Assembly: GCA_029858755.1 (NCBI GenBank)
Contig: JAOUEK010000099.1
Location: 1 to 7,082, forward strand
Length of the DNA stretch: 7,082 nt
Source of the DNA: Thermoleophilia bacterium
GTDB lineage: Bacteria > Actinomycetota > Thermoleophilia > Gaiellales > Gaiellaceae
Reading direction: 5' to 3'
Position numbers and translations under genes: made by a program. Of this stretch, positions 1-6,079 are shown in pieces (position 1 is the first letter of the stretch; each line of letters opens with the position of its first letter). The notes beneath the pieces were generated by a model that saw only the letters and a program-made list of their open reading frames with translations, searched no databases and was not told the DNA's origin.

Positions 1-155
1 ACGTGGGCATGGGTCGCCTCGAGGGCCCGGACGGGTCCGAGACGGAGGGGGTCGGGCACGACCTGAGCATCGACCTCGACGGGACGCCGGGGGCGGGCAC
101 GATCGTCCTCGACCTCGACGTCGGCATCGGAGAAGGAGTGGTCACCCGTGGGTGA
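1..155 (+). CDS. C-terminal fragment of a LiaF/PspC-type envelope protein (5' end outside window)
   Basis: An open frame enters from the left edge (first whole codon at base 3) and stops at TGA 153-155, giving 50 visible residues. The tail alternates glycine-rich turns with short hydrophobic-acidic strands (IVLDLDVGIGEGVV near the end). This resembles the beta-stranded C-terminal domain of LiaF-like and actinobacterial PspC-domain proteins, which normally follow N-terminal membrane helices and belong to cell-envelope stress systems. Only this tail is visible, so the helices and any PspC domain cannot be confirmed. The stop codon lies inside the next gene (8-base overlap), so the two are probably co-transcribed and translationally coupled. 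The reading frame is well supported; the family call is a pattern-based inference. Confidence 0.6.
   Translation, partial: VGMGRLEGPDGSETEGVGHDLSIDLDGTPGAGTIVLDLDVGIGEGVVTRG
133..138 (+). promoter_or_regulatory. Ribosome binding site AAGGAG for the small membrane protein
   Basis: AAGGAG lies 9 bases before GTG 148 and inside the end of the upstream gene. It supports choosing the GTG at 148 as a genuine start despite the short product and the overlap. Confidence 0.6.
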
Positions 156-333
156 GAAGCGCAGTGTCAGGCCCGGGCACCTGCTGTTCGGGCTCGCCTT
201 CGCCGCCATCGGCGCGGCCTGGCTGATCGCCGGCGGCGACTCGATCCTGGACGCCGCCTGGCTCGTCGCCCTGACAGCGCTCGCGCTCGGCGTGGCGACG
301 CTGGGCGCGGTCGTCGCCTGGCTCGTCCGCTGA
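148..333 (+). CDS. Small two-helix membrane protein, 61 aa, next to a LiaF/PspC-like gene
   Basis: The protein is 61 residues, from GTG 148 to TGA 331-333. A short basic N-terminus (K4, R5, R8) is followed by two hydrophobic stretches, roughly residues 11-29 and 36-59, separated by a short Gly/Asp turn (GGDS). This predicts a two-pass integral membrane protein with little outside the bilayer. The first helix (HLLFGLAFAAIGAAWL) resembles the N-terminal membrane region of LiaI/LiaF-like proteins, here without the C-terminal beta domain. It overlaps the end of the upstream LiaF-like gene and has a good ribosome binding site, so it is probably a real partner or accessory of that protein, perhaps in envelope stress sensing. 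No catalytic motif is visible. Function is unassigned beyond membrane location and neighbourhood. Confidence 0.65.
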   Translation: MGEKRSVRPGHLLFGLAFAAIGAAWLIAGGDSILDAAWLVALTALALGVATLGAVVAWLVR

Positions 334-355
334 GCCGCGCGGGCTGCAGGAGCCG

Positions 356-384
356 TTGACTGGCCGCCGGCGCCACGGGAAGAT
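356..384 (+). promoter_or_regulatory. Candidate promoter for the lactate-monooxygenase-like gene
   Basis: TTGACT (356-361) matches five of six bases of the -35 consensus. After a 17-base spacer comes GAAGAT (379-384), a weak -10 that keeps the important A at position 2 and T at position 6. A transcript would start at about 390-394, at or within a few bases of ATG 394. That fits the absence of a clear Shine-Dalgarno sequence before this gene. Prediction by eye; the -10 is poor. Confidence 0.4.
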
Positions 385-392
385 GGCGCCGG
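367..392 (+). repeat. Perfect 9-bp inverted repeat directly before the ATG at 394
   Basis: The left arm CCGGCGCCA (367-375) and right arm TGGCGCCGG (384-392) are exact reverse complements separated by 8 bases. The left arm sits in the -35/-10 spacer of the candidate promoter. The right arm runs from the last -10 base to two bases before the start codon. It could be an operator, or a GC-rich hairpin in read-through RNA from upstream that hides the start or ends the upstream transcript. No T-run follows, so a classical intrinsic terminator is unlikely. Confidence 0.6.
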
Positions 393-393
393 G

Positions 394-1542
394 ATGCCCC
401 TGGAGCCCGGTGGCACGGTGCAGAACGCGATCTACCTCGGCGGAGGCGACTCGTGGCCGCTCGCGCCGGAGGAGTGGGAGGCGCGCGCCAGGGAGGTGAT
501 GGCGCCCGCCGCCTTCGACTACGTGGCGGGCGGCGCCGGATCGGAGTCGACGGGGCGGGAGAACGTCGCCGCGTTCTCGCGACGGCGTCTGCGCCCGCGC
601 ATGCTCGCGGGCACGGCCGAGCGCGACCTCTCAGTGGAGCTGCTCGGCCTGCGCTCTCCGGTGCCGTTCCTCCTCGCGCCGGTCGGCGTCCTCTCCATCG
701 TCCATCCCGACGCCGAGCTGGCCGTCGCGCGGGCCTCCGCGGCCACCGGCGTCCCGCTCGTGCTCTCCTCGGCTGCCTCCACCCCGCTCGAGGCCGTGTC
801 GGAGGCCACCGGTGACACGCCGCGGTGGTTCCAGCTGTACTGGCTCGCGGACCGGCACCTGACAGCCAGCCTGGTGGGGCGGGCAGAGCAGGCGGGCTAC
901 GGCGCGATCGTGGTCACCGTCGACACGCTGATGCTCGGCTGGCGCGACCGCGACCTCCGCAACGCCTACCTGCCGTTCCTCGGCGGGGACGGGCTGGCGC
1001 AGTTCTTCTCCGACCCCGTCTTCCGGGCCTGGCTCGACGCGCCGCCCGAGGAGGACGTGCAATCGGCCGCGATCCGCGCGTTGCTCACGTTCCCCAACCT
1101 CGGCCTCACCTGGCACGACCTCGCCTGGCTGCGGGAGCAGACGACGCTGCCCATCCTCCTCAAGGGGGTGCTCACGGGCGAGGATGCGCACCTCGCGGTC
1201 GAGCACGGCGTGGAGGGCATCGTCGTCTCCAACCACGGCGGCCGCCAGGTGGACGGCGCGGTTGCCGCGATCGACGCGCTGGTCGAGGTGCGCGAGGTCG
1301 TCGGCGACGGCTATCCGCTGCTCGTGGACGGCGGCGTGCGCCGCGGGCCCGACGTGCTGAAGGCCCTCGCGCTCGGCGCCGACGCGGTGCTGGTGGGGCG
1401 CCCCTACGTGTACGGCCTGGCGCTCGGTGGCGAGGCCGGCGTCGAGGCCGTGATCCGCCGGCTGGCGGCCGAGCTGGACGTGACGATGGCGCTGTCCGGC
1501 GTGGCGTCCGCCCGTGCGGTCGCGCGCGGGCTCGTGACCTGA
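394..1542 (+). CDS. FMN-dependent 2-hydroxyacid oxidising enzyme, lactate 2-monooxygenase clade
   Basis: The protein is 382 residues, about the length of mycobacterial lactate 2-monooxygenase, which it resembles along its whole length (YVAGGAGSE, TERDLSVEL, PRWFQLYW, GWRDRDL, SDPVF, GRPYVYGLALGG). The family fold is an FMN-binding TIM barrel that oxidises (S)-2-hydroxy acids. The monooxygenase holds the keto acid and decarboxylates it, turning lactate into acetate, CO2 and water. Expected active-site residues are visible: Y43, Y149, D177, R184, K257, and H281 with R284 in SNHGGRQ. The phosphate-binding DGGVRRG and GRP segments follow. G98 in APVG occupies the position that is Gly in the monooxygenase and Ala in many oxidases. 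The lid region between R184 and K257 is about eight residues shorter than in the mycobacterial enzyme. ATG 394 was chosen because the N-terminus matches the family; no clear Shine-Dalgarno sequence precedes it. The substrate could be a 2-hydroxy acid other than lactate, and oxidase chemistry is not excluded. Confidence 0.85.
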   Translation: MPLEPGGTVQNAIYLGGGDSWPLAPEEWEARAREVMAPAAFDYVAGGAGSESTGRENVAAFSRRRLRPRMLAGTAERDLSVELLGLRSPVPFLLAPVGVLSIVHPDAELAVARASAATGVPLVLSSAASTPLEAVSEATGDTPRWFQLYWLADRHLTASLVGRAEQAGYGAIVVTVDTLMLGWRDRDLRNAYLPFLGGDGLAQFFSDPVFRAWLDAPPEEDVQSAAIRALLTFPNLGLTWHDLAWLREQTTLPILLKGVLTGEDAHLAVEHGVEGIVVSNHGGRQVDGAVAAIDALVEVREVVGDGYPLLVDGGVRRGPDVLKALALGADAVLVGRPYVYGLALGGEAGVEAVIRRLAAELDVTMALSGVASARAVARGLVT

Positions 1543-1561
1543 GCGGGCGCCCGGGTAGGCT
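1534..1561 (+). promoter_or_regulatory. Candidate promoter for the acyl-CoA catabolic operon
   Basis: GTGACC (1534-1539, four of six -35 consensus matches, overlapping the previous gene's end) and TAGGCT (1556-1561, fitting the actinobacterial TANNNT -10) are 16 bases apart. Only 8 bases separate the -10 from GTG 1570, so transcription could begin at or next to the start codon. The spacer contains the palindrome GGGCGCCC (1545-1552). No Shine-Dalgarno sequence is seen before 1570. Confidence 0.45.
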
Positions 1562-1569
1562 CAGCGGTC

Positions 1570-2730
1570 GTGGATCTCCGTGACACCCCCGAGGAGGCCG
1601 CGTTCCGGTCGACGGTGCGCGACTGGCTCGCGACGAACGTCCCGGACGAGCTGCGCGGCTACGGCTTCGGCGTCCACACCGACGACCTGACCGCGCTCCG
1701 GGCGTGGAGCGCGTCGCTCCACGCGGCCGGGTACGCCGGCCTCACCTGGCCGGCGGAGTACGGCGGCGCGGGGGCCACCCTGGCGCACCAGGCGATCTTC
1801 CTCGAGGAGGCGGCGCTGGCCGAGGCGCCGCCGCACGTGGGCGTGATCGGCCTCGGCATGGCCGGCCCGACGATCATCACCCACGGCACCCCGGAGCAGA
1901 AGGCGCGGTATCTGGCGCCGATCCTCTCGGCGGACGAGATCTGGTGCCAGGGCTTCTCGGAGCCGGACGCGGGCTCCGACCTCGCCGGCGTCCGGGCGAG
2001 CGCGCGCCGCGAGGGCGACCGGTTCGTCGTCGACGGTCAGAAGGTCTGGTCGTCGTACGCGCACGTCGCCGACCACTGCATCCTGCTCACCCGCTCCGAC
2101 CCCTCGTCGCGCCGGCACGAGGGGCTGACGTACCTGATCCTGGACATGCACGCGCCCGGGGTCGAGGTGCGCCCGCTGCGCCAGCTCACGGGTGACGCCG
2201 AGTTCAACGAGATCTTCCTGTCCGGTGTCGAGGTGCCGGTGGCCAGCGTGCTCGGCGAGGTCGGAGGTGGCTGGCAGGTGGCGATGACGACGCTGCTCCA
2301 CGAGCGCGGGACGCTCGGGATCGCGCTCGTCTCGCGGCTGGAGCTGGCGCTGCGCAAGCTCGTCTCGCTCGCCCGCGACCGCGGCGCCACGACTTTGCAG
2401 CGGGATGCGATCGCTCGCGAGTGGGTGGAGCTGGAGGGGCTGCGGCTCACCGCCTATCGCTCGCTCTCGGCGCTCGCGCGCACCGGCGTGCCCGGGCCCG
2501 AGGGCTCCATCCTCAAGCTGCAGTGGTCGGAGGCCAACCAGCGGGTGACCGCGCTCGCGCTCGACCTGCTGGGCCCCGACGCGCTGCTCGCCGCCGGCAA
2601 CGCCCCCTACGGCGGCTGGTGGCAGCAGCAGCAGCTCCGCAGCCGGGGCAACACGATCGAGGCCGGCACGTCGGAGATCCTGCGCAGCATCGTCGCCGAG
2701 CGGGTGCTGGGGCTCCCGAGGTCGCGCTGA
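1570..2730 (+). CDS. Acyl-CoA dehydrogenase, full-length catalytic-type subunit (FadE-like)
   Basis: This 386-residue FAD flavoprotein would oxidise an acyl-CoA to the trans-2-enoyl-CoA and pass electrons to an electron-transfer flavoprotein. The three family domains are visible: N-terminal helices (about 1-120, with WPAEYGG), middle beta domain (about 120-235, with flavin and substrate motif CQGFSEPDAGSDL and later FNEIFLSGVEVP), and C-terminal helices ending NTIEAGTSEILRSIVAERVLG. By-eye alignment on the GTS motif puts A365, not Glu, where medium-chain enzymes have their catalytic Glu. E245 in LLHERG fits the alternative base position used by isovaleryl- and long-chain-type enzymes and by the active chain of mycobacterial steroid side-chain enzymes. 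It contains Q352-Q355 encoded by four CAG codons. The GTG start at 1570 fits the usual family N-terminus. Its stop overlaps the next start by one base, suggesting coupled synthesis with the partner subunit. Substrate unknown. Confidence 0.92.
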   Translation: MDLRDTPEEAAFRSTVRDWLATNVPDELRGYGFGVHTDDLTALRAWSASLHAAGYAGLTWPAEYGGAGATLAHQAIFLEEAALAEAPPHVGVIGLGMAGPTIITHGTPEQKARYLAPILSADEIWCQGFSEPDAGSDLAGVRASARREGDRFVVDGQKVWSSYAHVADHCILLTRSDPSSRRHEGLTYLILDMHAPGVEVRPLRQLTGDAEFNEIFLSGVEVPVASVLGEVGGGWQVAMTTLLHERGTLGIALVSRLELALRKLVSLARDRGATTLQRDAIAREWVELEGLRLTAYRSLSALARTGVPGPEGSILKLQWSEANQRVTALALDLLGPDALLAAGNAPYGGWWQQQQLRSRGNTIEAGTSEILRSIVAERVLGLPRSR

Positions 2731-3659
2731 TGGACGCGTCGCCGACCCCCGAGCAGGAGGAGTTGCGCGCCCAGGCCCGCGCGTTCCTCGAGGCCACTCC
2801 CGAGCCCACCTGGGGGGCGCTCGCCGAGCTCGGGTGGACCGGCGTCGGCGTGGCCGAGGAGCTCGGCGGCGCCGGGCTCGGCTTCCTCGAGCAGGCGGTG
2901 CTGCACGAGGAGCTCGGCCGCGCGCTCACGCCCGGGCCGTTCTACGGCACGGTCGCCGTGTCGCTGCCCGCGCTCCCGGCCGACGACCAGGCCGCGGTCG
3001 CCGCCGGGGAGGCGAGCTGGGCGCTCGCGCTCGGCCCCCTCGTCCCCGACCTGGACTCCGTCACCAACGTCGCGGTCGCCGGCGGCGACGGGGTCTACGA
3101 GCTGGTTCGCTTCGAGCGGGAGCTCCTCGCCACCCACGACGCGACGCGACCGCTCGGCGTCGTCGTCGGCGGCGAGGCCGGCCGCCGGCTCTGCTCCACC
3201 GAGGTGCTGCCGGAGATCCGGCGTCGGTCGCTGACCGCGCTCGCGCTCGAGGCCTGCGGCGTGGGCGCCCGCGCGCTCGAGCTGGCGGTCTCCTACGTCG
3301 GTGAGCGGGAGCAGTTCGGGCGGCCGATCGGCTCGTACCAGGCGGTGGCGCATCCGCTGGCGACGACCTTCATGGAGCTCGAGCTCGCCAGGTCGCTGGC
3401 CCTCGGCGCGGCCTGGGCGATCTCGGTCGGCGACGGGCGCGCCGGGCTGCTGGCGGCGGCGGCGAAGGCGCAGGCCGGCGAGGCCGCCGTGGCAGCATGC
3501 GAGCGGTCGATCCAGGCGCACGGCGGCATCGGCTTCACGTGGGAGCACCCGCTGCAGCGGCTGATCAAGCGTGCGCTCTGGATCCGGTCGTGGGAGGCTT
3601 CGACCTCGGCGCTGCGAGCCGAGATCGCAACCCGTCTGATCGACGAGGGAGGTTGGTGA
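2730..3659 (+). CDS. Short acyl-CoA dehydrogenase, probable partner subunit of a heteromeric enzyme
   Basis: The protein is 309 residues, clearly shorter than a normal acyl-CoA dehydrogenase of about 380. The N-terminal helical domain is recognisable (AELGWTGVGVAEELGGAGLG, then LHEELGRAL). The middle domain is much reduced and lacks the SEPxAGSD flavin/substrate motif. The C-terminal domain keeps REQFGRPIGSYQAVAH (residues 193-208), whose Arg contacts FAD across the subunit interface in the family, and QAHGGIGFTWEHPLQRLIKRA. I cannot place a catalytic Glu at either known base position, and aligning on R193 puts a Ser at about 167 where the alternative base would be. This matches the non-catalytic chain of alpha2beta2 enzymes such as mycobacterial ChsE4-ChsE5, where the partner helps bind FAD. 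ATG 2730 overlaps the upstream stop (TGATG), with GAGG 2718-2721 as a possible ribosome site. The frame stays open further upstream, but that stretch is Arg/Ala-rich shadow sequence. Confidence 0.9.
   Translation: MDASPTPEQEELRAQARAFLEATPEPTWGALAELGWTGVGVAEELGGAGLGFLEQAVLHEELGRALTPGPFYGTVAVSLPALPADDQAAVAAGEASWALALGPLVPDLDSVTNVAVAGGDGVYELVRFERELLATHDATRPLGVVVGGEAGRRLCSTEVLPEIRRRSLTALALEACGVGARALELAVSYVGEREQFGRPIGSYQAVAHPLATTFMELELARSLALGAAWAISVGDGRAGLLAAAAKAQAGEAAVAACERSIQAHGGIGFTWEHPLQRLIKRALWIRSWEASTSALRAEIATRLIDEGGW
3646..3652 (+). promoter_or_regulatory. Ribosome binding site AGGGAGG deciding the ligase start
   Basis: AGGGAGG lies 6 bases before ATG 3659 and inside the last codons of the preceding gene. 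It favours ATG 3659 over GTG 3656 and over the in-frame ATGs at 3671 and 3674. It also rules out the longer upstream open frame as coding. Confidence 0.65.
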
Positions 3660-5257
3660 TGCAGGGGCTGATGATGGACTACGAGCTGAACGTGCCGGCG
3701 ATCCTGCGTCGCGCGGACGAGCTCTACGGCGACCGCGAGATCGTCTCGCGGCTCCCGGACAAGAGCTTTCATCGCGCGAGCTACGCGGAGGTGATCTCGC
3801 GGACGAAGCGGCTCGCGGTCGCCCTGCGACGGCTCGGGCTCGACGACGGCGACCGGGTGGGCACGTTCATGTGGAACCACCACGAGCACTTCGAGGTGTA
3901 CATCGGCGCCCCGGCCGGCGGCTTCGTCACGCACACGCTGAACCTGCGCCTGCACCCCGACGACAACGCCTACATCGCCACGCACGCGGCGGACCGGGTG
4001 CTCGTCGTCGACAAGACGCTGTGGCCGCTCGCAGAGCAGTTCGTCGGTCGCTGCGCCTTCGAGCACGTGATCGCGGTCGGCGCGGGGCCGACACCGGACG
4101 GCGCCCTCGACTACGAGGAGCTGCTGGCCGCCGCCGACGAGGGCGCGTTCGCCTACCGCAACCTCGACGAGCGCTCCGCCGCGGCCATGTGCTACACGAG
4201 CGGCACCACGGGTCGCCCCAAGGGCGTTCTCTACTCGCACCGGGCGATCGCGATCCACGCGCTCACCGTCGGCCCCGGGATCGGGCTCACGACCTCGGAC
4301 ACGGTGCTCCCGGTCGTGCCGATGTTCCACGCCAACGCCTGGTGCTTCCCCTTCTCGTGCGCGATCGTGGGCGCCAAGCAGGTGTTCCCGGGCCCGCACC
4401 TCGACCCGGTGAGCCTCCTCGAGGACTTCGAGCAGGAGCGCGTCACCGTCTCCGCCGGCGTGCCCACGATCTGGATGGGCGTGCTGCAGGCGCTCGACGC
4501 CAACCCCGGCGGCTGGGACCTCTCCCCGATGCGGATGATGACGGTCGGCGGCGCCGCCCCGCCGCGGGCGATGATCGAGGCGTTCGGCGAGCGCCACGGC
4601 CTCCGCGTCGCGCACGGCTGGGGCATGACCGAGATGAGCCCCGTGGGGACGCTCTCCGGGCTCGAGGAGCAGGAGATCGGCCTCGAGACGGACGAGATCT
4701 ACGCCCGCCGGGCGCTGCAGGGGCCGCCGATCCCGTTCGTGGAGATCCGGGCCCGCGGCGGCGAGGGCCTCGTCCCGTGGGACGGCGCCACGATGGGCGA
4801 GCTGGAGGTGCGGGGGCCGTCCGTCGCGTCCGCGTACTACGAGTCGCCGGAGGCAGACGACCGCTGGACGGACGACGGCTGGTTCAAGACCGGGGACATC
4901 GTCACCATCCGCCCCGACGGGTACGTCGAGATCCAGGACCGGGACAAGGACCTCGTCAAGTCGGGCGGCGAGTGGATCTCGTCGGTGGCGCTCGAGAACG
5001 CCCTCATGGGCCACCCCGCCGTGGCCGAGGCGGCCGTGATCGCGGTGCCCGACGCGAAGTGGTCCGAGCGGCCGCTCGCCGTGGTCGTGCTCGCGGAGGG
5101 GCAGTCGGCGACGCCGGACGAGCTGCGCGAGCACCTCGAGCCGCACTTCGCCAAGTGGTGGCTGCCCGAGCGCTTCGAGTTCGTGGACGAGATCCCGAAG
5201 ACGGCCGTGGGGAAGTTCCGGAAGACGGCGCTGCGCGAGCAGTTCGCCGCGAGCTAG
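3659..5257 (+). CDS. Fatty acyl-CoA ligase, AMP-binding family (Thermus long-chain ligase/AlkK type)
   Basis: This 532-residue cytoplasmic adenylating enzyme would convert a carboxylic acid, ATP and CoA to acyl-CoA, AMP and PPi. The ANL-family motifs are complete: P-loop YTSGTTGRPKG from residue 179, HGWGMTEMSP with E325, WFKTGD with D413, hinge segment DRDKDLVKSGGEWIS with R428, and C-terminal catalytic lysine K519 in KTAVGKFRK. Stretches such as LPVVPMFHANAWC, GAKQVFPGP, SGGEWISSVALENALMGHP and FAKWWLP closely resemble the Thermus thermophilus long-chain ligase and Pseudomonas AlkK branch. W228 in NAWC probably matches the gate tryptophan of the Thermus enzyme's acyl tunnel. Acyl chain length cannot be read from sequence; a bulky or branched acid is possible given the paired dehydrogenases upstream. 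The start overlaps the previous stop (TGATG), so the gene is translationally coupled to the dehydrogenase pair. Confidence 0.93.
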   Translation: MQGLMMDYELNVPAILRRADELYGDREIVSRLPDKSFHRASYAEVISRTKRLAVALRRLGLDDGDRVGTFMWNHHEHFEVYIGAPAGGFVTHTLNLRLHPDDNAYIATHAADRVLVVDKTLWPLAEQFVGRCAFEHVIAVGAGPTPDGALDYEELLAAADEGAFAYRNLDERSAAAMCYTSGTTGRPKGVLYSHRAIAIHALTVGPGIGLTTSDTVLPVVPMFHANAWCFPFSCAIVGAKQVFPGPHLDPVSLLEDFEQERVTVSAGVPTIWMGVLQALDANPGGWDLSPMRMMTVGGAAPPRAMIEAFGERHGLRVAHGWGMTEMSPVGTLSGLEEQEIGLETDEIYARRALQGPPIPFVEIRARGGEGLVPWDGATMGELEVRGPSVASAYYESPEADDRWTDDGWFKTGDIVTIRPDGYVEIQDRDKDLVKSGGEWISSVALENALMGHPAVAEAAVIAVPDAKWSERPLAVVVLAEGQSATPDELREHLEPHFAKWWLPERFEFVDEIPKTAVGKFRKTALREQFAAS

Positions 5258-5283
5258 GGACGGGCCACGCCCGCCCCCCGACG

Positions 5284-5289
5284 AAGGGA
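5284..5289 (+). promoter_or_regulatory. Ribosome binding site AAGGGA before the enoyl-CoA hydratase
   Basis: AAGGGA ends 4 bases before ATG 5294, in the only sizeable gap (36 bases) inside the operon. The rest of the gap holds only a weak 5-bp hairpin (CGGGC 5261-5265, GCCCG 5269-5273) with no T-run, so no terminator is called. Confidence 0.5.
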
Positions 5290-5293
5290 CGCA

Positions 5294-6076
5294 ATGGGTC
5301 AGTTCATCTCCACCGACCACGACGGCCACGTCGCCGTCGTCACCATCGACAACCCCCCCATGAACGCGCTCTCCGCCGCGCTGCTCGAGGAGCTCGAGGC
5401 GGAGGTCGAGCGGCTCGACGCCGATGTGGAGACCCGCGCGATCGTGCTGCGGGGCGGCGGCGAGCGCGCCTTCGTGGCCGGTGCCGACATCAAGGAGTTC
5501 CCCGCCCTGCGCGAGTCCGCAACGCAGGAGGCGGGGTCCGCGCGCGGCATCCAGCGGCTCGGCACGCGCATGGACGCCGGGCACACGCCGTTCGTGGCGG
5601 CGATCCAGGGGTTCTGCCTCGGCGGTGGGCTCGAGCTGGCGATGTGCTGCGACGTCCGCGTCTGCGCGGACGACGCGTGCCTCGGGCAGCCGGAGATCAA
5701 GCTGGGGCTGATCCCGGGAGGCGGCGGTACCCAGCGGCTGCCCCGGCTCGTCGGCCTCGGCCGGGCGATGCTGCTCAACCTCACGGGCGACTTCGTGGAC
5801 GCGGGCACCGCCGAGCGCTGGGGCCTCGTGGAGAAGGTCGTCCCGGCGGCCGAGCTGATGCCCGCCGCGCTCGAGGTGGCCGGCGCGATCGCCTCCCGCT
5901 CGCCGCACGCCGTGGCAGTGCTGCGTGAGCTCGCCCGCACGACCCGCGACCTGTCGCTGGAGGAGGGGCTCCGGCGCGAGGCGGACGGCTTCCGCCGCTG
6001 CCTCGCCTCCGAGGACGGGCTCGAGGGAGTGACCGCGTTCATCGAGAAGCGCGAGCCGTCGTTCACCGGTCGGTGA
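5294..6076 (+). CDS. Enoyl-CoA hydratase (crotonase superfamily)
   Basis: The protein is 260 residues, the usual length for a single-domain crotonase. It would hydrate trans-2-enoyl-CoA to 3-hydroxyacyl-CoA, the step after the dehydrogenases. The CoA-binding and oxyanion-hole segments are present: AFVAGADIKEF near residue 60 and GFCLGGGLELAM near 110. Both acid-base glutamates are in place: E114 in GGGLE and E134 in GQPEIKLGLIPGGGG. Their 20-residue spacing equals that of the rat mitochondrial enzyme's E144 and E164, so hydration is more likely than isomerase-only or hydrolase chemistry. The conserved GGTQRLPRLVG follows. ATG 5294 has a ribosome site and matches the family N-terminus. It sits 36 bases after the ligase and 3 bases before the reductase, so it belongs to the same operon. 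Substrate specificity is not evident. Confidence 0.95.
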   Translation: MGQFISTDHDGHVAVVTIDNPPMNALSAALLEELEAEVERLDADVETRAIVLRGGGERAFVAGADIKEFPALRESATQEAGSARGIQRLGTRMDAGHTPFVAAIQGFCLGGGLELAMCCDVRVCADDACLGQPEIKLGLIPGGGGTQRLPRLVGLGRAMLLNLTGDFVDAGTAERWGLVEKVVPAAELMPAALEVAGAIASRSPHAVAVLRELARTTRDLSLEEGLRREADGFRRCLASEDGLEGVTAFIEKREPSFTGR

Positions 6077-6079
6077 GGC

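Noticed and set aside
1545..1555. Palindromes GGGCGCCC and CCCGGG in the gap before the operon as an operator
   Set aside because: Short self-complementary GC words are frequent in this base composition. Without spacing or conservation data they are mentioned only within the promoter entry.
2623..2634. Four CAG codons in a row as a possible simple-sequence switch
   Set aside because: Only four trinucleotide units encoding Q352-Q355. Slippage would not shift the frame, so phase variation is unlikely.
2421..2729. Possible N-terminal extension of the short acyl-CoA dehydrogenase
   Set aside because: The frame is open upstream, but the translation is Arg/Ala/Gly shadow sequence inside the first dehydrogenase. 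ATG 2730 gives the normal family N-terminus with a TGATG overlap.
3497..3658. Possible 54-residue N-terminal extension of the acyl-CoA ligase
   Set aside because: It overlaps the preceding gene out of frame and lacks family similarity. AGGGAGG at 3646-3652 is spaced correctly for ATG 3659.
5261..5273. CGGGC-CAC-GCCCG hairpin between ligase and hydratase as a terminator
   Set aside because: The stem is only 5 bp with a 3-base loop and no T-run, and the flanking genes act in the same pathway in the same direction.
3871..5928. A 685-codon + strand frame running across the ligase and hydratase genes
   Set aside because: The product is Arg/Ala/Gly-rich and is the out-of-frame shadow of two clearly identified genes; no motif is visible.
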